From an uncultured Bacilli bacterium (GTDB lineage Bacteria > Bacillota_I > Bacilli_A > RFN20 > DUOF01): 64,000 nt of DNA. The translations under genes and the position numbers were made by a program. Every line of letters begins with the position of its first letter. Within the stretch, counting starts at the first letter, position 1. Location of the stretch: contig CAKPSD010000001.1 in the NCBI GenBank assembly GCA_934183255.1, positions 434,001 to 498,000 on the forward strand. Reading direction: 5' to 3'. The notes under the pieces were generated by a model. It saw nothing but the letters and a program-made list of their open reading frames with translations. It had not been told where the DNA came from and ran no database searches. This document shows, one piece after another, positions 7,710 through 17,264 of this stretch.

Positions 7710-7781
7710 AAAATAGCGTTTTATATAGGTGCAAGTTATATTTTTGGTGCCGGTATTGGTTATTATGCAGCAAGAGTACTT

Positions 7782-8027
7782 ATGGCATATATTTATACTG
7801 GTAGTTTATCAGTCTTCTTTCAAAATTTAAAACTAGCGCCTTTATGTGGTATACCAATTACAGGTACATATATTTTGTATAGAATTGCAAATAGTAATGT
7901 AAAAAAACTTACTCAACTATATAATGATAAACTTTTAGAAGTTGATAGACAAATTGCAGTCAATGATTTCAAAAAAGAATTAGAATTATCAAAAAACACA
8001 CAAGATTCTAGTGCACAAGCCGTTTAA
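7782..8027 (+). CDS. Small hypothetical membrane protein, possibly truncated
   Basis: An 81-residue frame from ATG 7782. The same frame is open upstream to the TAA at 7707 and encodes a further Gly-rich hydrophobic stretch (IGASYIFGAGIGYYAARVL) without an ATG, GTG or TTG start. Two hydrophobic segments followed by a charged helical tail would result if it were complete. No ribosome binding site precedes ATG 7782. It is either a 5'-truncated pseudogene continuing the decayed stretch before it or a short real gene. Family not recognised. Confidence 0.4.
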   Translation: MAYIYTGSLSVFFQNLKLAPLCGIPITGTYILYRIANSNVKKLTQLYNDKLLEVDRQIAVNDFKKELELSKNTQDSSAQAV

Positions 8028-8062
8028 ATAGATAAAAATAATATTTGATTTTTAGTGGTTAC

Positions 8063-8089
8063 AAAAAAAATAGCAATTGCTATTTTTTT
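8063..8089. terminator. Bidirectional terminator
   Basis: Palindrome of A-tract, TAGC, AATT, GCTA, T-tract between convergent genes. It gives poly-T on both strands. Confidence 0.8.
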
Positions 8090-8094
8090 ATTAT

Positions 8095-8364
8095 CTATTT
8101 ATTCTTCCAAGAATAATATTCTTCATCTTTTTTTAAATCTATATTAAGATCATTATCTTCTACTAAACTAAATTTATTATCTTTATAAGACTCTAAAAAA
8201 TCTTTTTCGCTAATCTTTAATTTTAAGTTTGAAGTAGTAACAACTATTTTATTATTATTTTTATAGAAATAACTAGTCATATGATTATTAAAGGAAACAA
8301 CTATATAATTATCCTTTAGATATTCAAGTGCTGTATATATATTAAAATTACTATATTCTTTCAT
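8095..8364 (-). CDS. Hypothetical 89-residue protein
   Basis: Small, soluble, Asn/Lys/Asp-rich protein with predicted mixed strands and helices. No signal peptide or membrane segment. The start ATG 8364 has an AAGAAGG site. It lies directly downstream of valS in the same direction, but a hairpin (8394-8417) separates the two. Not recognised. Confidence 0.55.
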   Translation of the reverse strand: MKEYSNFNIYTALEYLKDNYIVVSFNNHMTSYFYKNNNKIVVTTSNLKLKISEKDFLESYKDNKFSLVEDNDLNIDLKKDEEYYSWKNK

Positions 8365-8393
8365 AACTTTACCTTCTTTTTAAATATTATAAT

Positions 8394-8417
8394 AAAGCAT
8401 GAAATTAATCATGCTTT
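8394..8417 (-). terminator. Hairpin after valS
   Basis: Nine-bp stem AAAGCATGA (8394-8402) / TCATGCTTT (8409-8417) lies just beyond the valS stop. The T tract on the minus strand is short and interrupted, so termination may be partial. Confidence 0.55.
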
Positions 8418-8423
8418 ATTACT

Positions 8424-11057
8424 TTATTTCATTAAATTTTCTTTTTGAATATTTAAATTCTTTATCATGTTAGTTAATTCATTAACTCTTACTTTAGTTT
8501 CTTCAACTTTACTAGCTGGTGCTTTAGCTACAAATCCTGGATTATTAATCATAGATGATAATTTAGTTAACTCTGTATTAAGTTTATTAAATTCTCTATC
8601 TATTCTTGCTAATTCTTCCTCTTTGTCTACTAATTCATTTAAAGGTAAGTATGCTTCCATTGTAGGTGCTACTACTGTAACACATCCACTAGGAATATCT
8701 TTTTTAGTTTCATATACCTTTATTTCTTCACCAAAGCCTAATTTTTGAATGAAACTAGTAGATGCTAATATATTTTTCTTATCTTTACTTACAAAGATAA
8801 TTTCACTCTTTTTAGTAGGGTGTATATTCATGTTACTTCTAACATTTCTGATACCTACAATAATTTGTTTAATGTTTTCTACACTTGCTTCTTCTGCATC
8901 GTAATTAACATTTAATGTAGGCCAGTTTTCTTTCATTATGCTCTCTTTTACATTTGCTAAATTAACATAGATCTTTTCACTTACAAAAGGCATAAATGGA
9001 TGTAATAATACTAATGAAGTCTTTAATACATAATTTAGTGTATATTGAGCCTCTTTTTTATTACTAGAAGTTTCACTATATAAACGAGGTTTTACCATTT
9101 CTATATACCAATCACAGAACTCATCCCAAATGAAACTATATATTTCATCTAGCGCTAAACCTAATTCATATTTTTCTAAATTATCTTCCATGTTTTTAAT
9201 AGTTTTCTTTAACTTATTTAAAATCCATTTATCTTCAATTGCTAGTTTAGAAAAATCACATGTTTCAACTTCTTTTTCATTTTCTGGCATATTCATTAAT
9301 ACAAACTTAGATGCATTCCATACTTTATTAGCAAAGTTTTTAGCACTTTCTAACTTTTCTGGTAAATATCTTAAATCGTTACCTGGAGATACATTTTGAA
9401 CTAGAGAGAATCTCAAAGCATCACAGCCATATTCTTCAATTACTTTAAGTGGATCTATACCATTTCCTAATGATTTAGACATTTTTCTTCCTTGACTATC
9501 TCTTACAAGTCCATGAATTAATACTGTATTAAAAGGAACTTTTCCCATATGTTCAATGCCTGAGAAAATCATTCTTGCTACCCAGAAGAAAATAATATCA
9601 TATCCTGTAACTAGTGTTGAAGTTGGATAATAATATTTTAATTCTTCAGTATTTTTAGGAAATCCTAATGTAGAGAATGGCCATAAAGCACTAGAGAACC
9701 ATGTATCTAATGTATCGCTATCTTGAGTGAATGTTGTATTCCCACACTTTTTACATTTGCTTGGAGCATCACCTACATGTATTTCTCCACATTTATCGCA
9801 ATAATAAGCAGGTATTCTATGACCCCACCAAAGTTGACGAGATATACACCAATCTTGAATATTTTCCATCCAGTTATAATATATCTTACTAAATCTTTCT
9901 GGGACGAATTTAACTTCTCCATCTTTAACAACTTTAATTGCTGGTTCTGCTAAAGGTTTCATTTTAACAAACCATTGAGTAGAGATCTTTGGTTCTATTG
10001 TATGATGACATCTTTGACATTTACCTACATTGTGCTTATAGTCTTCAACTTTAATTAAATTGCCATCTTTTTCTAGTCTTTCTACAATTGCTTTTCTAGC
10101 AGTAATTATATCCATGCCTTCATACTCTTTTACAAGCCCTAGCATTTTACCATCATCATCAAAGACTCTAATAATATCTAATCCATGTTTTAGCCCTGCA
10201 TTATAGTCATTTTCATCATGAGCTGGAGTAATCTTAACTGCACCTGTACCAAATTCCATTTCAACGAATTCATCTGCTATTAAAGGTATTTCTTTATTCA
10301 TTATTGGTAATACTACTGTTTTACCTATTAAATCTTTATATCTTTCATCAAGTGGATTAACTGCAACTGCAACATCTCCTAACATTGTTTCAGGTCTAGT
10401 AGTAGCAACAGTAACATAATAGGATTTATCTTTTGAGTAGTAATTTACATACCATAAATGTCCATCTTCTTCTTCAAATTCTACTTCAGCATCACTAATT
10501 GCAGTACCACAATTACTACACCAGTTAACCATCCTTTTACCTTTATAAATTAAGCCTTTATTATATAAATCAGTAAATACTTTTTTAACAGCTGCATTAT
10601 TACCTTCATCCATTGTAAATCTTTGTTTGCTCCAATCACAAGAACATCCTAATTTACGAAGTTGTGTTGTTATTGTATTACCATAATCCTCTTTCCATTT
10701 CCATGCTCTTTCTAAGAACTTTTCTCTTCCTAATTCTTCTTTACTAGTTCCTTCTTCTTTTAATTTAGCAACTATTTTAGCTTCTGTAGCAATAGCAGCG
10801 TGATCAATTCCTGGAACCCATAAAGCATTGAATCCTTTAGCTCTTTTATATCTAATTAGAATATCTTGCATAGTATTATCCATAGCATGTCCCATATGTA
10901 AAACACCTGTAATATTAGGTGGAGGCATAACTACTGTATATGGTTCTTTCTTATAATCCACTGAAGATAAAAAGTAATTTTTCTTTTCCCAGTTTTTATA
11001 AAGTTCATCTTCAAAATTCTGTGGTTCATATTTTCCTTCTAATCCATTTTTGTTCAT
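8424..11057 (-). CDS. valS: Valyl-tRNA synthetase
   Basis: Class I aminoacyl-tRNA synthetase charging tRNA-Val. Visible features: PPPNITGVLHMGHAMD, with the HIGH signature HMGH at 54-57; the editing domain; zinc-type CxxC pairs (CSNC, CQRC, CDKC, CKKC); KMSKS near residue 525; the anticodon-binding domain; and the C-terminal coiled-coil arm. At 877 residues it matches B. subtilis ValS. I chose ATG 11057, which has GGAAGG a few bases upstream. A TTG at 11075 would begin inside that ribosome binding site. A T-box leader precedes it. Confidence 0.97.
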   Translation of the reverse strand: MNKNGLEGKYEPQNFEDELYKNWEKKNYFLSSVDYKKEPYTVVMPPPNITGVLHMGHAMDNTMQDILIRYKRAKGFNALWVPGIDHAAIATEAKIVAKLKEEGTSKEELGREKFLERAWKWKEDYGNTITTQLRKLGCSCDWSKQRFTMDEGNNAAVKKVFTDLYNKGLIYKGKRMVNWCSNCGTAISDAEVEFEEEDGHLWYVNYYSKDKSYYVTVATTRPETMLGDVAVAVNPLDERYKDLIGKTVVLPIMNKEIPLIADEFVEMEFGTGAVKITPAHDENDYNAGLKHGLDIIRVFDDDGKMLGLVKEYEGMDIITARKAIVERLEKDGNLIKVEDYKHNVGKCQRCHHTIEPKISTQWFVKMKPLAEPAIKVVKDGEVKFVPERFSKIYYNWMENIQDWCISRQLWWGHRIPAYYCDKCGEIHVGDAPSKCKKCGNTTFTQDSDTLDTWFSSALWPFSTLGFPKNTEELKYYYPTSTLVTGYDIIFFWVARMIFSGIEHMGKVPFNTVLIHGLVRDSQGRKMSKSLGNGIDPLKVIEEYGCDALRFSLVQNVSPGNDLRYLPEKLESAKNFANKVWNASKFVLMNMPENEKEVETCDFSKLAIEDKWILNKLKKTIKNMEDNLEKYELGLALDEIYSFIWDEFCDWYIEMVKPRLYSETSSNKKEAQYTLNYVLKTSLVLLHPFMPFVSEKIYVNLANVKESIMKENWPTLNVNYDAEEASVENIKQIIVGIRNVRSNMNIHPTKKSEIIFVSKDKKNILASTSFIQKLGFGEEIKVYETKKDIPSGCVTVVAPTMEAYLPLNELVDKEEELARIDREFNKLNTELTKLSSMINNPGFVAKAPASKVEETKVRVNELTNMIKNLNIQKENLMK

Positions 11058-11079
11058 TCTTATCCTTCCTTTCAAAAAA

Positions 11080-11310
11080 AAACACGAATAGCTTTATAAA
11101 GGACGAAGCTACTCGTGGTACCACCTTAATTTATTCTCTAGGTCTTAATGCGACTACACATTGCACTCTACTACTATTTCAAATGCACAACTCCTAAGCT
11201 ACCTTCACTCACTCTTCCTTAAGAAAAACTTTCAGCTCGTTAATTTTTCCTCTCTTTTAAGTACTAACTAAGTTACTCCTCTTAATCAACGTTTTATGCA
11301 ACAATTATAT
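11080..11310 (-). promoter_or_regulatory. T-box riboswitch leader of valS
   Basis: The minus strand carries the T-box AAGGTGGTACCACGAG (around 11113-11128), followed by a terminator hairpin ACGAGTAGCTT / AAGCTATTCGT and eight or more T (about 11080-11117). Upstream is a structured ~190-nt leader with a GAGAGG element as expected for stem I. Uncharged tRNA-Val should stabilise the antiterminator and switch valS on. A GTA near 11180 is a possible Val specifier, but I could not fold stem I by eye with certainty. Confidence 0.92.
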
Positions 11311-11379
11311 TTAATTAATTTATAAAAGTCAAGTATACTAGTTTCAATTATAAACTCATATACTTTATTGGTGATACAA

Positions 11380-12171
11380 TTGAAACTATTTGATGCACAT
11401 AATGATTTATTAACTCAAAGAAAGAAACATAATTTTTATTTAGAAAAATTTAATAAAGAAATAGATTTAATAGTTATATTAGCTATATTTCTTAGTGAGA
11501 AAAAATTAAACATAAATGAAATTATTAACTTAGTTAATGATTCTAATAATAAATATTTTGCTATTGAAGATATAAGTAGTATTCCTATAAGCGATTTAGA
11601 TAAATTAAAAGAGATAAAACCTTTATATTGTTCTTTAACGTGGAATAGTAAAAATGCTCTTGCAGGTGGAGCTTACTCTAAATATGGTATTACTAAATTA
11701 GGAATAAAATATATTAAAAAAATTGAAGAATTTTCTTATGTAGATTGCGCTCACTTAAATAAAAAATCTTTCTTTAAATTAGCTAAAGTAACTACTAAAC
11801 CTTTATTAAATTCACATACTAATTTATATAATCTTTGTAAGCATAAAAGGAATATTAATGACAAGCAAATAAAAACAATTATTAAATCTAATGGTTTAAT
11901 TTGTTTAACTGGAGTAAAAGAATTTTTGAAAAAAGATAGTAGTCTTGATACTTATATACATTCTATTTATTATTTTTATAAGAAATATGGCGCTAATAAC
12001 TTAAGTATTGCTACTGATTTTATGGGGAGTTATGAATTTCCTTTAGTGTATTACTCATATAAAGATTTCTATTATGTATATGGTAAATTAAAAGATTTAG
12101 GTATTAATGAAGAAAACTTAAATAAAATATTTTATTTAAATGCTTTAAACTTTTTTAAAATAAAAATGTAA
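11380..12171 (+). CDS. Membrane-dipeptidase-like protein (peptidase M19 family)
   Basis: Zinc dipeptidase of the renal dipeptidase family. Visible: FDAHND near the N-terminus (first His-x-Asp metal site), IED (bridging Glu), LTWNSKNALAGGA, GITKLGIKYIKKIEE followed by DCAHL (family GLT..G..LV..M ... DLSH), NSHTNLYNLCKHKRNI (family SH(S/T)N..ALC.H.RN) and IATDFMG. About 264 residues, somewhat short of the usual ~310. There is no ATG at the start; I chose TTG 11380 after GGTGA, giving MKLFDAHND. GTG 11371 and TTG 11368 are alternatives. Substrate unknown. Confidence 0.8.
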   Translation: MKLFDAHNDLLTQRKKHNFYLEKFNKEIDLIVILAIFLSEKKLNINEIINLVNDSNNKYFAIEDISSIPISDLDKLKEIKPLYCSLTWNSKNALAGGAYSKYGITKLGIKYIKKIEEFSYVDCAHLNKKSFFKLAKVTTKPLLNSHTNLYNLCKHKRNINDKQIKTIIKSNGLICLTGVKEFLKKDSSLDTYIHSIYYFYKKYGANNLSIATDFMGSYEFPLVYYSYKDFYYVYGKLKDLGINEENLNKIFYLNALNFFKIKM

Positions 12172-12187
12172 GATTTCTCTTACATCT
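12166..12187. terminator. Hairpin spanning two convergent stop codons
   Basis: Stem ATGTAAGA / TCTTACAT with a TTTC loop contains the 3' ends of both the M19 gene and argS. It lacks a long T tract, so its role as a terminator is uncertain. Confidence 0.45.
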
Positions 12188-13916
12188 TTGAAGGTATTTC
12201 TATTGCTAATACATTTAATAGTTTTTCTATTACATTGTATACTAATTTAGATAAAGCAATCCATGATTCTTTTGTTTCCTTATCACTTTCATTTGTTATA
12301 TTGTGTTCACTATAAAACTTATTATATAAATTACATAAATTAAATAAATAATCACATATTATTCCGGTGTTCTTTTCATCATAGGCTGATTTTAGTATCT
12401 TTGTTAATTCAATAAGTTTAACAATAATACTTTCTTCTTCCTTGCTACTTATTTTAGTTATTTTAGCATTACTTACATCACCTAATTTATTAAAGATAGA
12501 TTTAATTCTAACTGCTGTATACAAGATATAAGGTCCTGTTTTTCCTTCAACTGAACTAAACTTATCTAAATCAAAATTATAATCAGTATTTCTAACAGGA
12601 AGGAGATCTCCATATTTAAGAATTGCTATTGCTATTTGCTCTACTATTTTCTTTCTCTCTTCTCCTACTATATCATCTTTAAGTTTAGAATCTGCTATTT
12701 CTTTTACCATATCAATTAAAGAGTTTAAAGTTAATAATCCTCCATCTCTTGTCTTAAATGGTTTTCCATCTTTCCCATTAAGTGTACCAAATCCTAAAAA
12801 TTCTAACTTAGTACTTTCTTTAACTAAATTAGATTTATATGCTGTTCTAAAACATTGCTCAAAATACATGCCTTGTCTTTTATCTACAACATACCATATT
12901 TCATCTGGATTAAATCTTAACATTCTTGAATGCATTGTAGCTAAATCTCTAGTAGCGTATATTGTAGATCCATCTGTTTTAACAACAATAAGTGGAGGTA
13001 TTTCTACTTTATCATCATCTTTTTTTACATCTACTACATATGCACCTTCTGATTCATACATATAAGGTTTTAAAATATCTAAAGTTTCAGGAATATACTT
13101 ATAACAATCCAATTCTCCCTCCCACAAATCGAAAGTACAATTTAGTTTATCATAAGTTTTCTTTATATCTTCACTTGATATCTCTACAATTTTCTTCCAT
13201 AAATCCAAATATCTTTTAGTACCTTTATCTACTTCTGCTGTAACTTGTCTTACAAGTTCCATTCTGTTTTCATCTTCTTTAGCCTTATTACTAGCAAGAG
13301 GATATAATCTACCTAAATCTTCTATTGTAACATTTAAAGGTTCATTGCATTCTTTATAGTCTTCTTTAAAATAAGGTAAATCTGGTTGCTCTAATTGAAG
13401 CTCAGTTATAACCATCCCTGATTGTCTACCAACATCACCTAAATGAACATCACCTATTACTTTATTTTTATATAATAATGCTAATCTTTTTAATGCTTCA
13501 CCAATATTAGGGCTTCTCATGTGTCCTACATGTAATGCTTTAGCGGCATTCGCACCACCATAATCAATAAAAATAGTTTTAGGATTTTCAAAATCTAAGA
13601 AGTTATCAAAGTTCTCTTCACACTTATTCATATAATCTATTAAATATTCATCACTAAAAACAATATTAATAAAACCAGGTCCTGCTACTTGTAAACTTTT
13701 AAAACATTTATCTTCTTTTAAAACATCTACTAATTTATTAGCAAGTTGTATTGGGTTAATTGAATTTTTCTTAGCAATTGCCATTACTCCATTATATTGG
13801 AATTGTCCTAACTCTGGTTTACTAGAATTACTAAGTAATACTTTATCAGTATCATAACCTAATTTTCTAATTCCTTCTAATATTTTATTTTCTACTTGTT
13901 TTACAAAACTTTGCAT
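12180..13916 (-). CDS. argS: Arginyl-tRNA synthetase
   Basis: Class I synthetase for tRNA-Arg. The N-terminal Add-1 domain (about 1-100) is followed by the catalytic core with ANAAKALHVGHMRS (HIGH signature HVGH at 129-132). Typical segments follow: GDVHLGDVGRQSGM, DGSTIYATRDLAT and the C-terminal anticodon-binding DALR domain (GPYILYTAVR). Length 578 residues is slightly longer than average. Start ATG 13916 has TAGGAG upstream. No T-box is visible before it. Confidence 0.97.
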   Translation of the reverse strand: MQSFVKQVENKILEGIRKLGYDTDKVLLSNSSKPELGQFQYNGVMAIAKKNSINPIQLANKLVDVLKEDKCFKSLQVAGPGFINIVFSDEYLIDYMNKCEENFDNFLDFENPKTIFIDYGGANAAKALHVGHMRSPNIGEALKRLALLYKNKVIGDVHLGDVGRQSGMVITELQLEQPDLPYFKEDYKECNEPLNVTIEDLGRLYPLASNKAKEDENRMELVRQVTAEVDKGTKRYLDLWKKIVEISSEDIKKTYDKLNCTFDLWEGELDCYKYIPETLDILKPYMYESEGAYVVDVKKDDDKVEIPPLIVVKTDGSTIYATRDLATMHSRMLRFNPDEIWYVVDKRQGMYFEQCFRTAYKSNLVKESTKLEFLGFGTLNGKDGKPFKTRDGGLLTLNSLIDMVKEIADSKLKDDIVGEERKKIVEQIAIAILKYGDLLPVRNTDYNFDLDKFSSVEGKTGPYILYTAVRIKSIFNKLGDVSNAKITKISSKEEESIIVKLIELTKILKSAYDEKNTGIICDYLFNLCNLYNKFYSEHNITNESDKETKESWIALSKLVYNVIEKLLNVLAIEIPSKM

Positions 13917-13943
13917 CTTATCACTCCTAAAATATATTTTTTA

Positions 13944-15515
13944 TTATATATCTAAATACTCATCATATGTACAACATTTATCAAAAACTTTTTTACCATC
14001 TTTAATCTCAATAATTCTATTAGCTACAGTATTTGTTATTTCATGGTCATGACTAGTAAATAAAATATTTCCTTTAAAATTAATCATTCCCTTATTTAAA
14101 GAAGTTATAGTCTCTAAATCAAGGTGATTACTAGGATCATTCATTACTAATACATTAGCGTTTGCTAACATTTCTTTTGCAAGCATACATCTAACTTTTT
14201 CTCCTCCAGAAATAACTTTAGCTTGTTTTAATGCCTCTTCTCCAGAAAATAACATTCTACCAAGCCAACCTCTTATAAAAGTTTCGGTTTGATCTTTAGA
14301 ATATTGTTTTAGCCAATTTATTAATGATAAATCACAATCTTTAAAGTATTTATCATTATTTGCAGGTAAATAACTTGTGGTAATAGTTTTACCCCATTTA
14401 TATGTACCTGAATCAGCTTCTTCTATTCCCATCAAAATATCAAATAACATATTTAAAACTAAACTATTTTCGCAAATAAAAGCAATTTTTTCTTTTTTAT
14501 TAACTGTAAAAGTAAGATTTTCAAAATAACCTTTCTTAGTTAAATTTTCAACAATTAAAATATCATTACCTATTTCTTTATCAAATCTAAAATCAATAAA
14601 TGGATATCTTCTTGATGAAACTTTTAAATCTTGTAAAGTTAACTTTTCTAGTTCTTTTTTTCTAGATGTTGCTTGTTTTGATTTAGAAAGATTCGCGCTA
14701 AACCTAGCAATAAATTCTTGTAGTTCTTTTGCTCTTGCTTCCATCTTTTTATTTACTTCTTTTGCTTGCTTTTGAAGAAGTTCATTTGTTTCATACCAGA
14801 AATCATAGTTACCAACATAAATATTTATTTCTCCATAATCTACATCACAAATATGCGTACATACTTTATTTAAAAAATATCTATCATGTGACACAACAAT
14901 AACAGTATTTTCAAAATTCATTAAAAAGTTTTCTAACCATGTAACTGATTTAACATCTAAGTTATTCGTAGGCTCATCTAAAATTAAAATATCAGGATTG
15001 CCAAATAAAGCTTGCGCTAATAATACTTTAACTTTTTCTTTAGAATCCAAATCCTTCATTAATAATTCGCTTTTTTCATCACTAATGCCTAAACCATTTA
15101 ATAAAATTTTAGCGTCACTTTCTGCTTCCCAACCATTAAGCTCCACAAATTCAACTTCTAATTCACTTGCCTTAATTCCATCTTCTTCACTAAAATCTTC
15201 TTTACTATATAAAGCCTCTTTTTCATCCATTATATCTACTAGTTTTTTATTTCCTAATAGTACTGTTCTAATAACTGTTTCATTATCAAAAGCATATTGA
15301 TCTTGATTTAAAACACTTATTCTCTCATCTTTATCTTTTATAACTTCACCTTTATTTGGTTCTATAACTCCAGATAATATTTTTAAAAAGGTAGATTTTC
15401 CAGCACCATTCGCACCTATTACCCCATAGCAATTTCCTTTAGTAAATTTCAAATTTACATTTTTAAATAATACTCTAGATCCATATTGTAAACTAACATT
15501 TATTGCCTGCAACAT
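13944..15515 (-). CDS. ABC-F family ATPase (YkpA/YbiT type)
   Basis: Two ABC ATPase domains on one chain without membrane segments, the layout of ribosome-acting ABC-F proteins. Domain 1 has GANGAGKST (34-42) and LILDEPTNNLD. The linker is Lys-rich (about 245-300). Domain 2 has ISGGEKVRCMLAKEML and VMNDPSNHLD (Asp-Pro where Glu-Pro is usual). The first signature loop is LDSKEK, as in YkpA/YbiT relatives. 523 residues. The start lies 23 bp inside the upstream PAP2 gene, suggesting translational coupling. A housekeeping role on the ribosome is more likely than antibiotic resistance. Confidence 0.9.
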   Translation of the reverse strand: MLQAINVSLQYGSRVLFKNVNLKFTKGNCYGVIGANGAGKSTFLKILSGVIEPNKGEVIKDKDERISVLNQDQYAFDNETVIRTVLLGNKKLVDIMDEKEALYSKEDFSEEDGIKASELEVEFVELNGWEAESDAKILLNGLGISDEKSELLMKDLDSKEKVKVLLAQALFGNPDILILDEPTNNLDVKSVTWLENFLMNFENTVIVVSHDRYFLNKVCTHICDVDYGEINIYVGNYDFWYETNELLQKQAKEVNKKMEARAKELQEFIARFSANLSKSKQATSRKKELEKLTLQDLKVSSRRYPFIDFRFDKEIGNDILIVENLTKKGYFENLTFTVNKKEKIAFICENSLVLNMLFDILMGIEEADSGTYKWGKTITTSYLPANNDKYFKDCDLSLINWLKQYSKDQTETFIRGWLGRMLFSGEEALKQAKVISGGEKVRCMLAKEMLANANVLVMNDPSNHLDLETITSLNKGMINFKGNILFTSHDHEITNTVANRIIEIKDGKKVFDKCCTYDEYLDI

Positions 15516-16320
15516 TTATAATACCCTTCCTCTTCATAATTTTATAAGTAACACATAATGTAGTAAAACTAACTACAAAACCACATAACACATCACTTGC
15601 ATAATGTGCACTAGCCATAATTCTAGCTACTTGTAAGCACAAAATATAAGTAAAGCATAAAACTGTTACTAAATATTTAACCCATTTTTTATCTGTAAAA
15701 CGAGGAATAATTAATGCTAATACTAAAATAGTAGTTCCTGCACTAGTGTGTCCTGAAGGAAATGACTTATTACCATTATATCCATTAACATGAAACAGTT
15801 TAGTAAACTCGCTATAATCACTACTTAAATCTCTAAATCTAACTCTTCCCCATAAACATTTAAGTACTTCTGTTATACTAACTGAAACAAGAGAAACAAC
15901 AAACCATAAGAATGCTAAATCTTTAAATTTATTAAGATTTTCTCTCTTTATTTTTGAAAAAATCATAAATGTAATTAATGTTAATAATATAGCCACACAA
16001 ATTGCTAACATAATATTATTTAAATCTAAATGTAGTCCCTTATTATGAATTACTTTAATACTAGCAATTAAATAAGCAATATAAGTTATACCTGTGCAAG
16101 TATACTTTTGCCATAACTTTTTAGTTAAGTAATATAATGTTGCTCCAAACAAAATAGGACCTATATATATTGGACATTCCCCATATACAGCAAAGAACTT
16201 AGAAAAGCCATTATGATATTTAGTTAAATAAACAGATATATCTAAATCATATTTATTAAATACAAAGCATAGTGCTACAAAGATAACTAAACTAATTATT
16301 AATGCTATCTTTTTCTTCAT
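15493..16320 (-). CDS. PAP2-family membrane phosphatase
   Basis: A 275-residue integral membrane protein with about six hydrophobic segments. It carries the three PAP2 phosphatase motifs: KCLWGRVRFRD (154-164, K-x6-R form), SFPSGHTSAG (186-195, catalytic His191) and ARIMASAHYASD (232-243, with His and Asp). Likely removes phosphate from a lipid or polyprenyl pyrophosphate at the outer membrane face. Its start overlaps the yhaM stop (TAATG) and its end overlaps the ABC-F start, so the three genes form one operon with recX. Confidence 0.9.
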   Translation of the reverse strand: MKKKIALIISLVIFVALCFVFNKYDLDISVYLTKYHNGFSKFFAVYGECPIYIGPILFGATLYYLTKKLWQKYTCTGITYIAYLIASIKVIHNKGLHLDLNNIMLAICVAILLTLITFMIFSKIKRENLNKFKDLAFLWFVVSLVSVSITEVLKCLWGRVRFRDLSSDYSEFTKLFHVNGYNGNKSFPSGHTSAGTTILVLALIIPRFTDKKWVKYLVTVLCFTYILCLQVARIMASAHYASDVLCGFVVSFTTLCVTYKIMKRKGIINVAGNKC

Positions 16321-17264
16321 TATTTCTTCTCCCTATTAAAAGGCTTATAGAACATTCTATCTTCTAATGCAAATTGACGAGGAGTAAATTCTCCTTCTTC
16401 AACTTGGTCTAATGCCTTATCAATAATATACATTTTTGAATCTATATTATCTATATATGTTAATAGTTCTGCTTCTTTAATTAATGGAAGAACTGGTGAA
16501 CCAAATTCATATTTACCATGATGTGATAATACCATATGTTGTAATAATACTGGTGCTTCTGAAGTAATTGCTAATTTATCGCTAACTTCTTTAATTTGAG
16601 CCTGAATAATAGAAATATGTCCAAGCAATTTACCTTGAGTTGTATATTTAGGAACAATTGGTCCACTTAATTCTACTGTTTTTCCTACATCATGAAGAAT
16701 AATACCTCCATATAGTAGTGATTTATTAATATGGTCATATACTCCACATATAGCTTCTGCTAACTTTAGCATACTAACTGTGTGATAGATTAATCCTGAA
16801 GCATATTCATGATGAAATTTACTAGCAGCAGGATAATTACAGAAAGAAATATAATTATTTTTAATTATCTCTTCTACTATTAGTTTTATTTCTGCATCTT
16901 CTATCTTTTCAATATATTCAAATAATGTTTTTTGAAGTTCTGTTCGAGGAATAGGAGCACTTTGCACAAACATAGTTACATCTATATCTTTATCTTCATT
17001 TATTTTTGCATTAGTAATCTTTATTTGATTACCACCTTTATATTGCAAAACATCTCCTTCAATTTCAACTATATTTCCTATTTTAAAAGTGTTTTCATCG
17101 CCATCTACTATTTCCCATTTCTTACCTTCAATAGTTCCACTAGCGTCTTGTAAAACAACATTAAAATAACTACTACCTTTAGTAGTTACTCCTTTTGTTA
17201 CATTATTTACTAAAAAGCATTGTTTTATTTTCTCATTTTCTACTAAATCCTTAATAAGTTTCAT
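16320..17264 (-). CDS. yhaM: 3'-5' exoribonuclease YhaM
   Basis: OB-fold nucleic-acid-binding domain (about residues 17-90) followed by a metal-dependent HD phosphohydrolase domain. Visible HD elements are FHHEYASGLIYHTVSML (His161) and GGIILHDVGKT (His191-Asp192). Length 314 matches B. subtilis YhaM, a 3'-5' exonuclease acting on RNA and single-stranded DNA. Start ATG 17264 lies 14 bp inside the end of recX. Confidence 0.93.
   Translation of the reverse strand: MKLIKDLVENEKIKQCFLVNNVTKGVTTKGSSYFNVVLQDASGTIEGKKWEIVDGDENTFKIGNIVEIEGDVLQYKGGNQIKITNAKINEDKDIDVTMFVQSAPIPRTELQKTLFEYIEKIEDAEIKLIVEEIIKNNYISFCNYPAASKFHHEYASGLIYHTVSMLKLAEAICGVYDHINKSLLYGGIILHDVGKTVELSGPIVPKYTTQGKLLGHISIIQAQIKEVSDKLAITSEAPVLLQHMVLSHHGKYEFGSPVLPLIKEAELLTYIDNIDSKMYIIDKALDQVEEGEFTPRQFALEDRMFYKPFNREKK

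Noticed and set aside
13944..15515. Antibiotic-resistance ABC-F
   Set aside because: It has the YkpA/YbiT-type signature variant and sits in a housekeeping operon with recX and yhaM.
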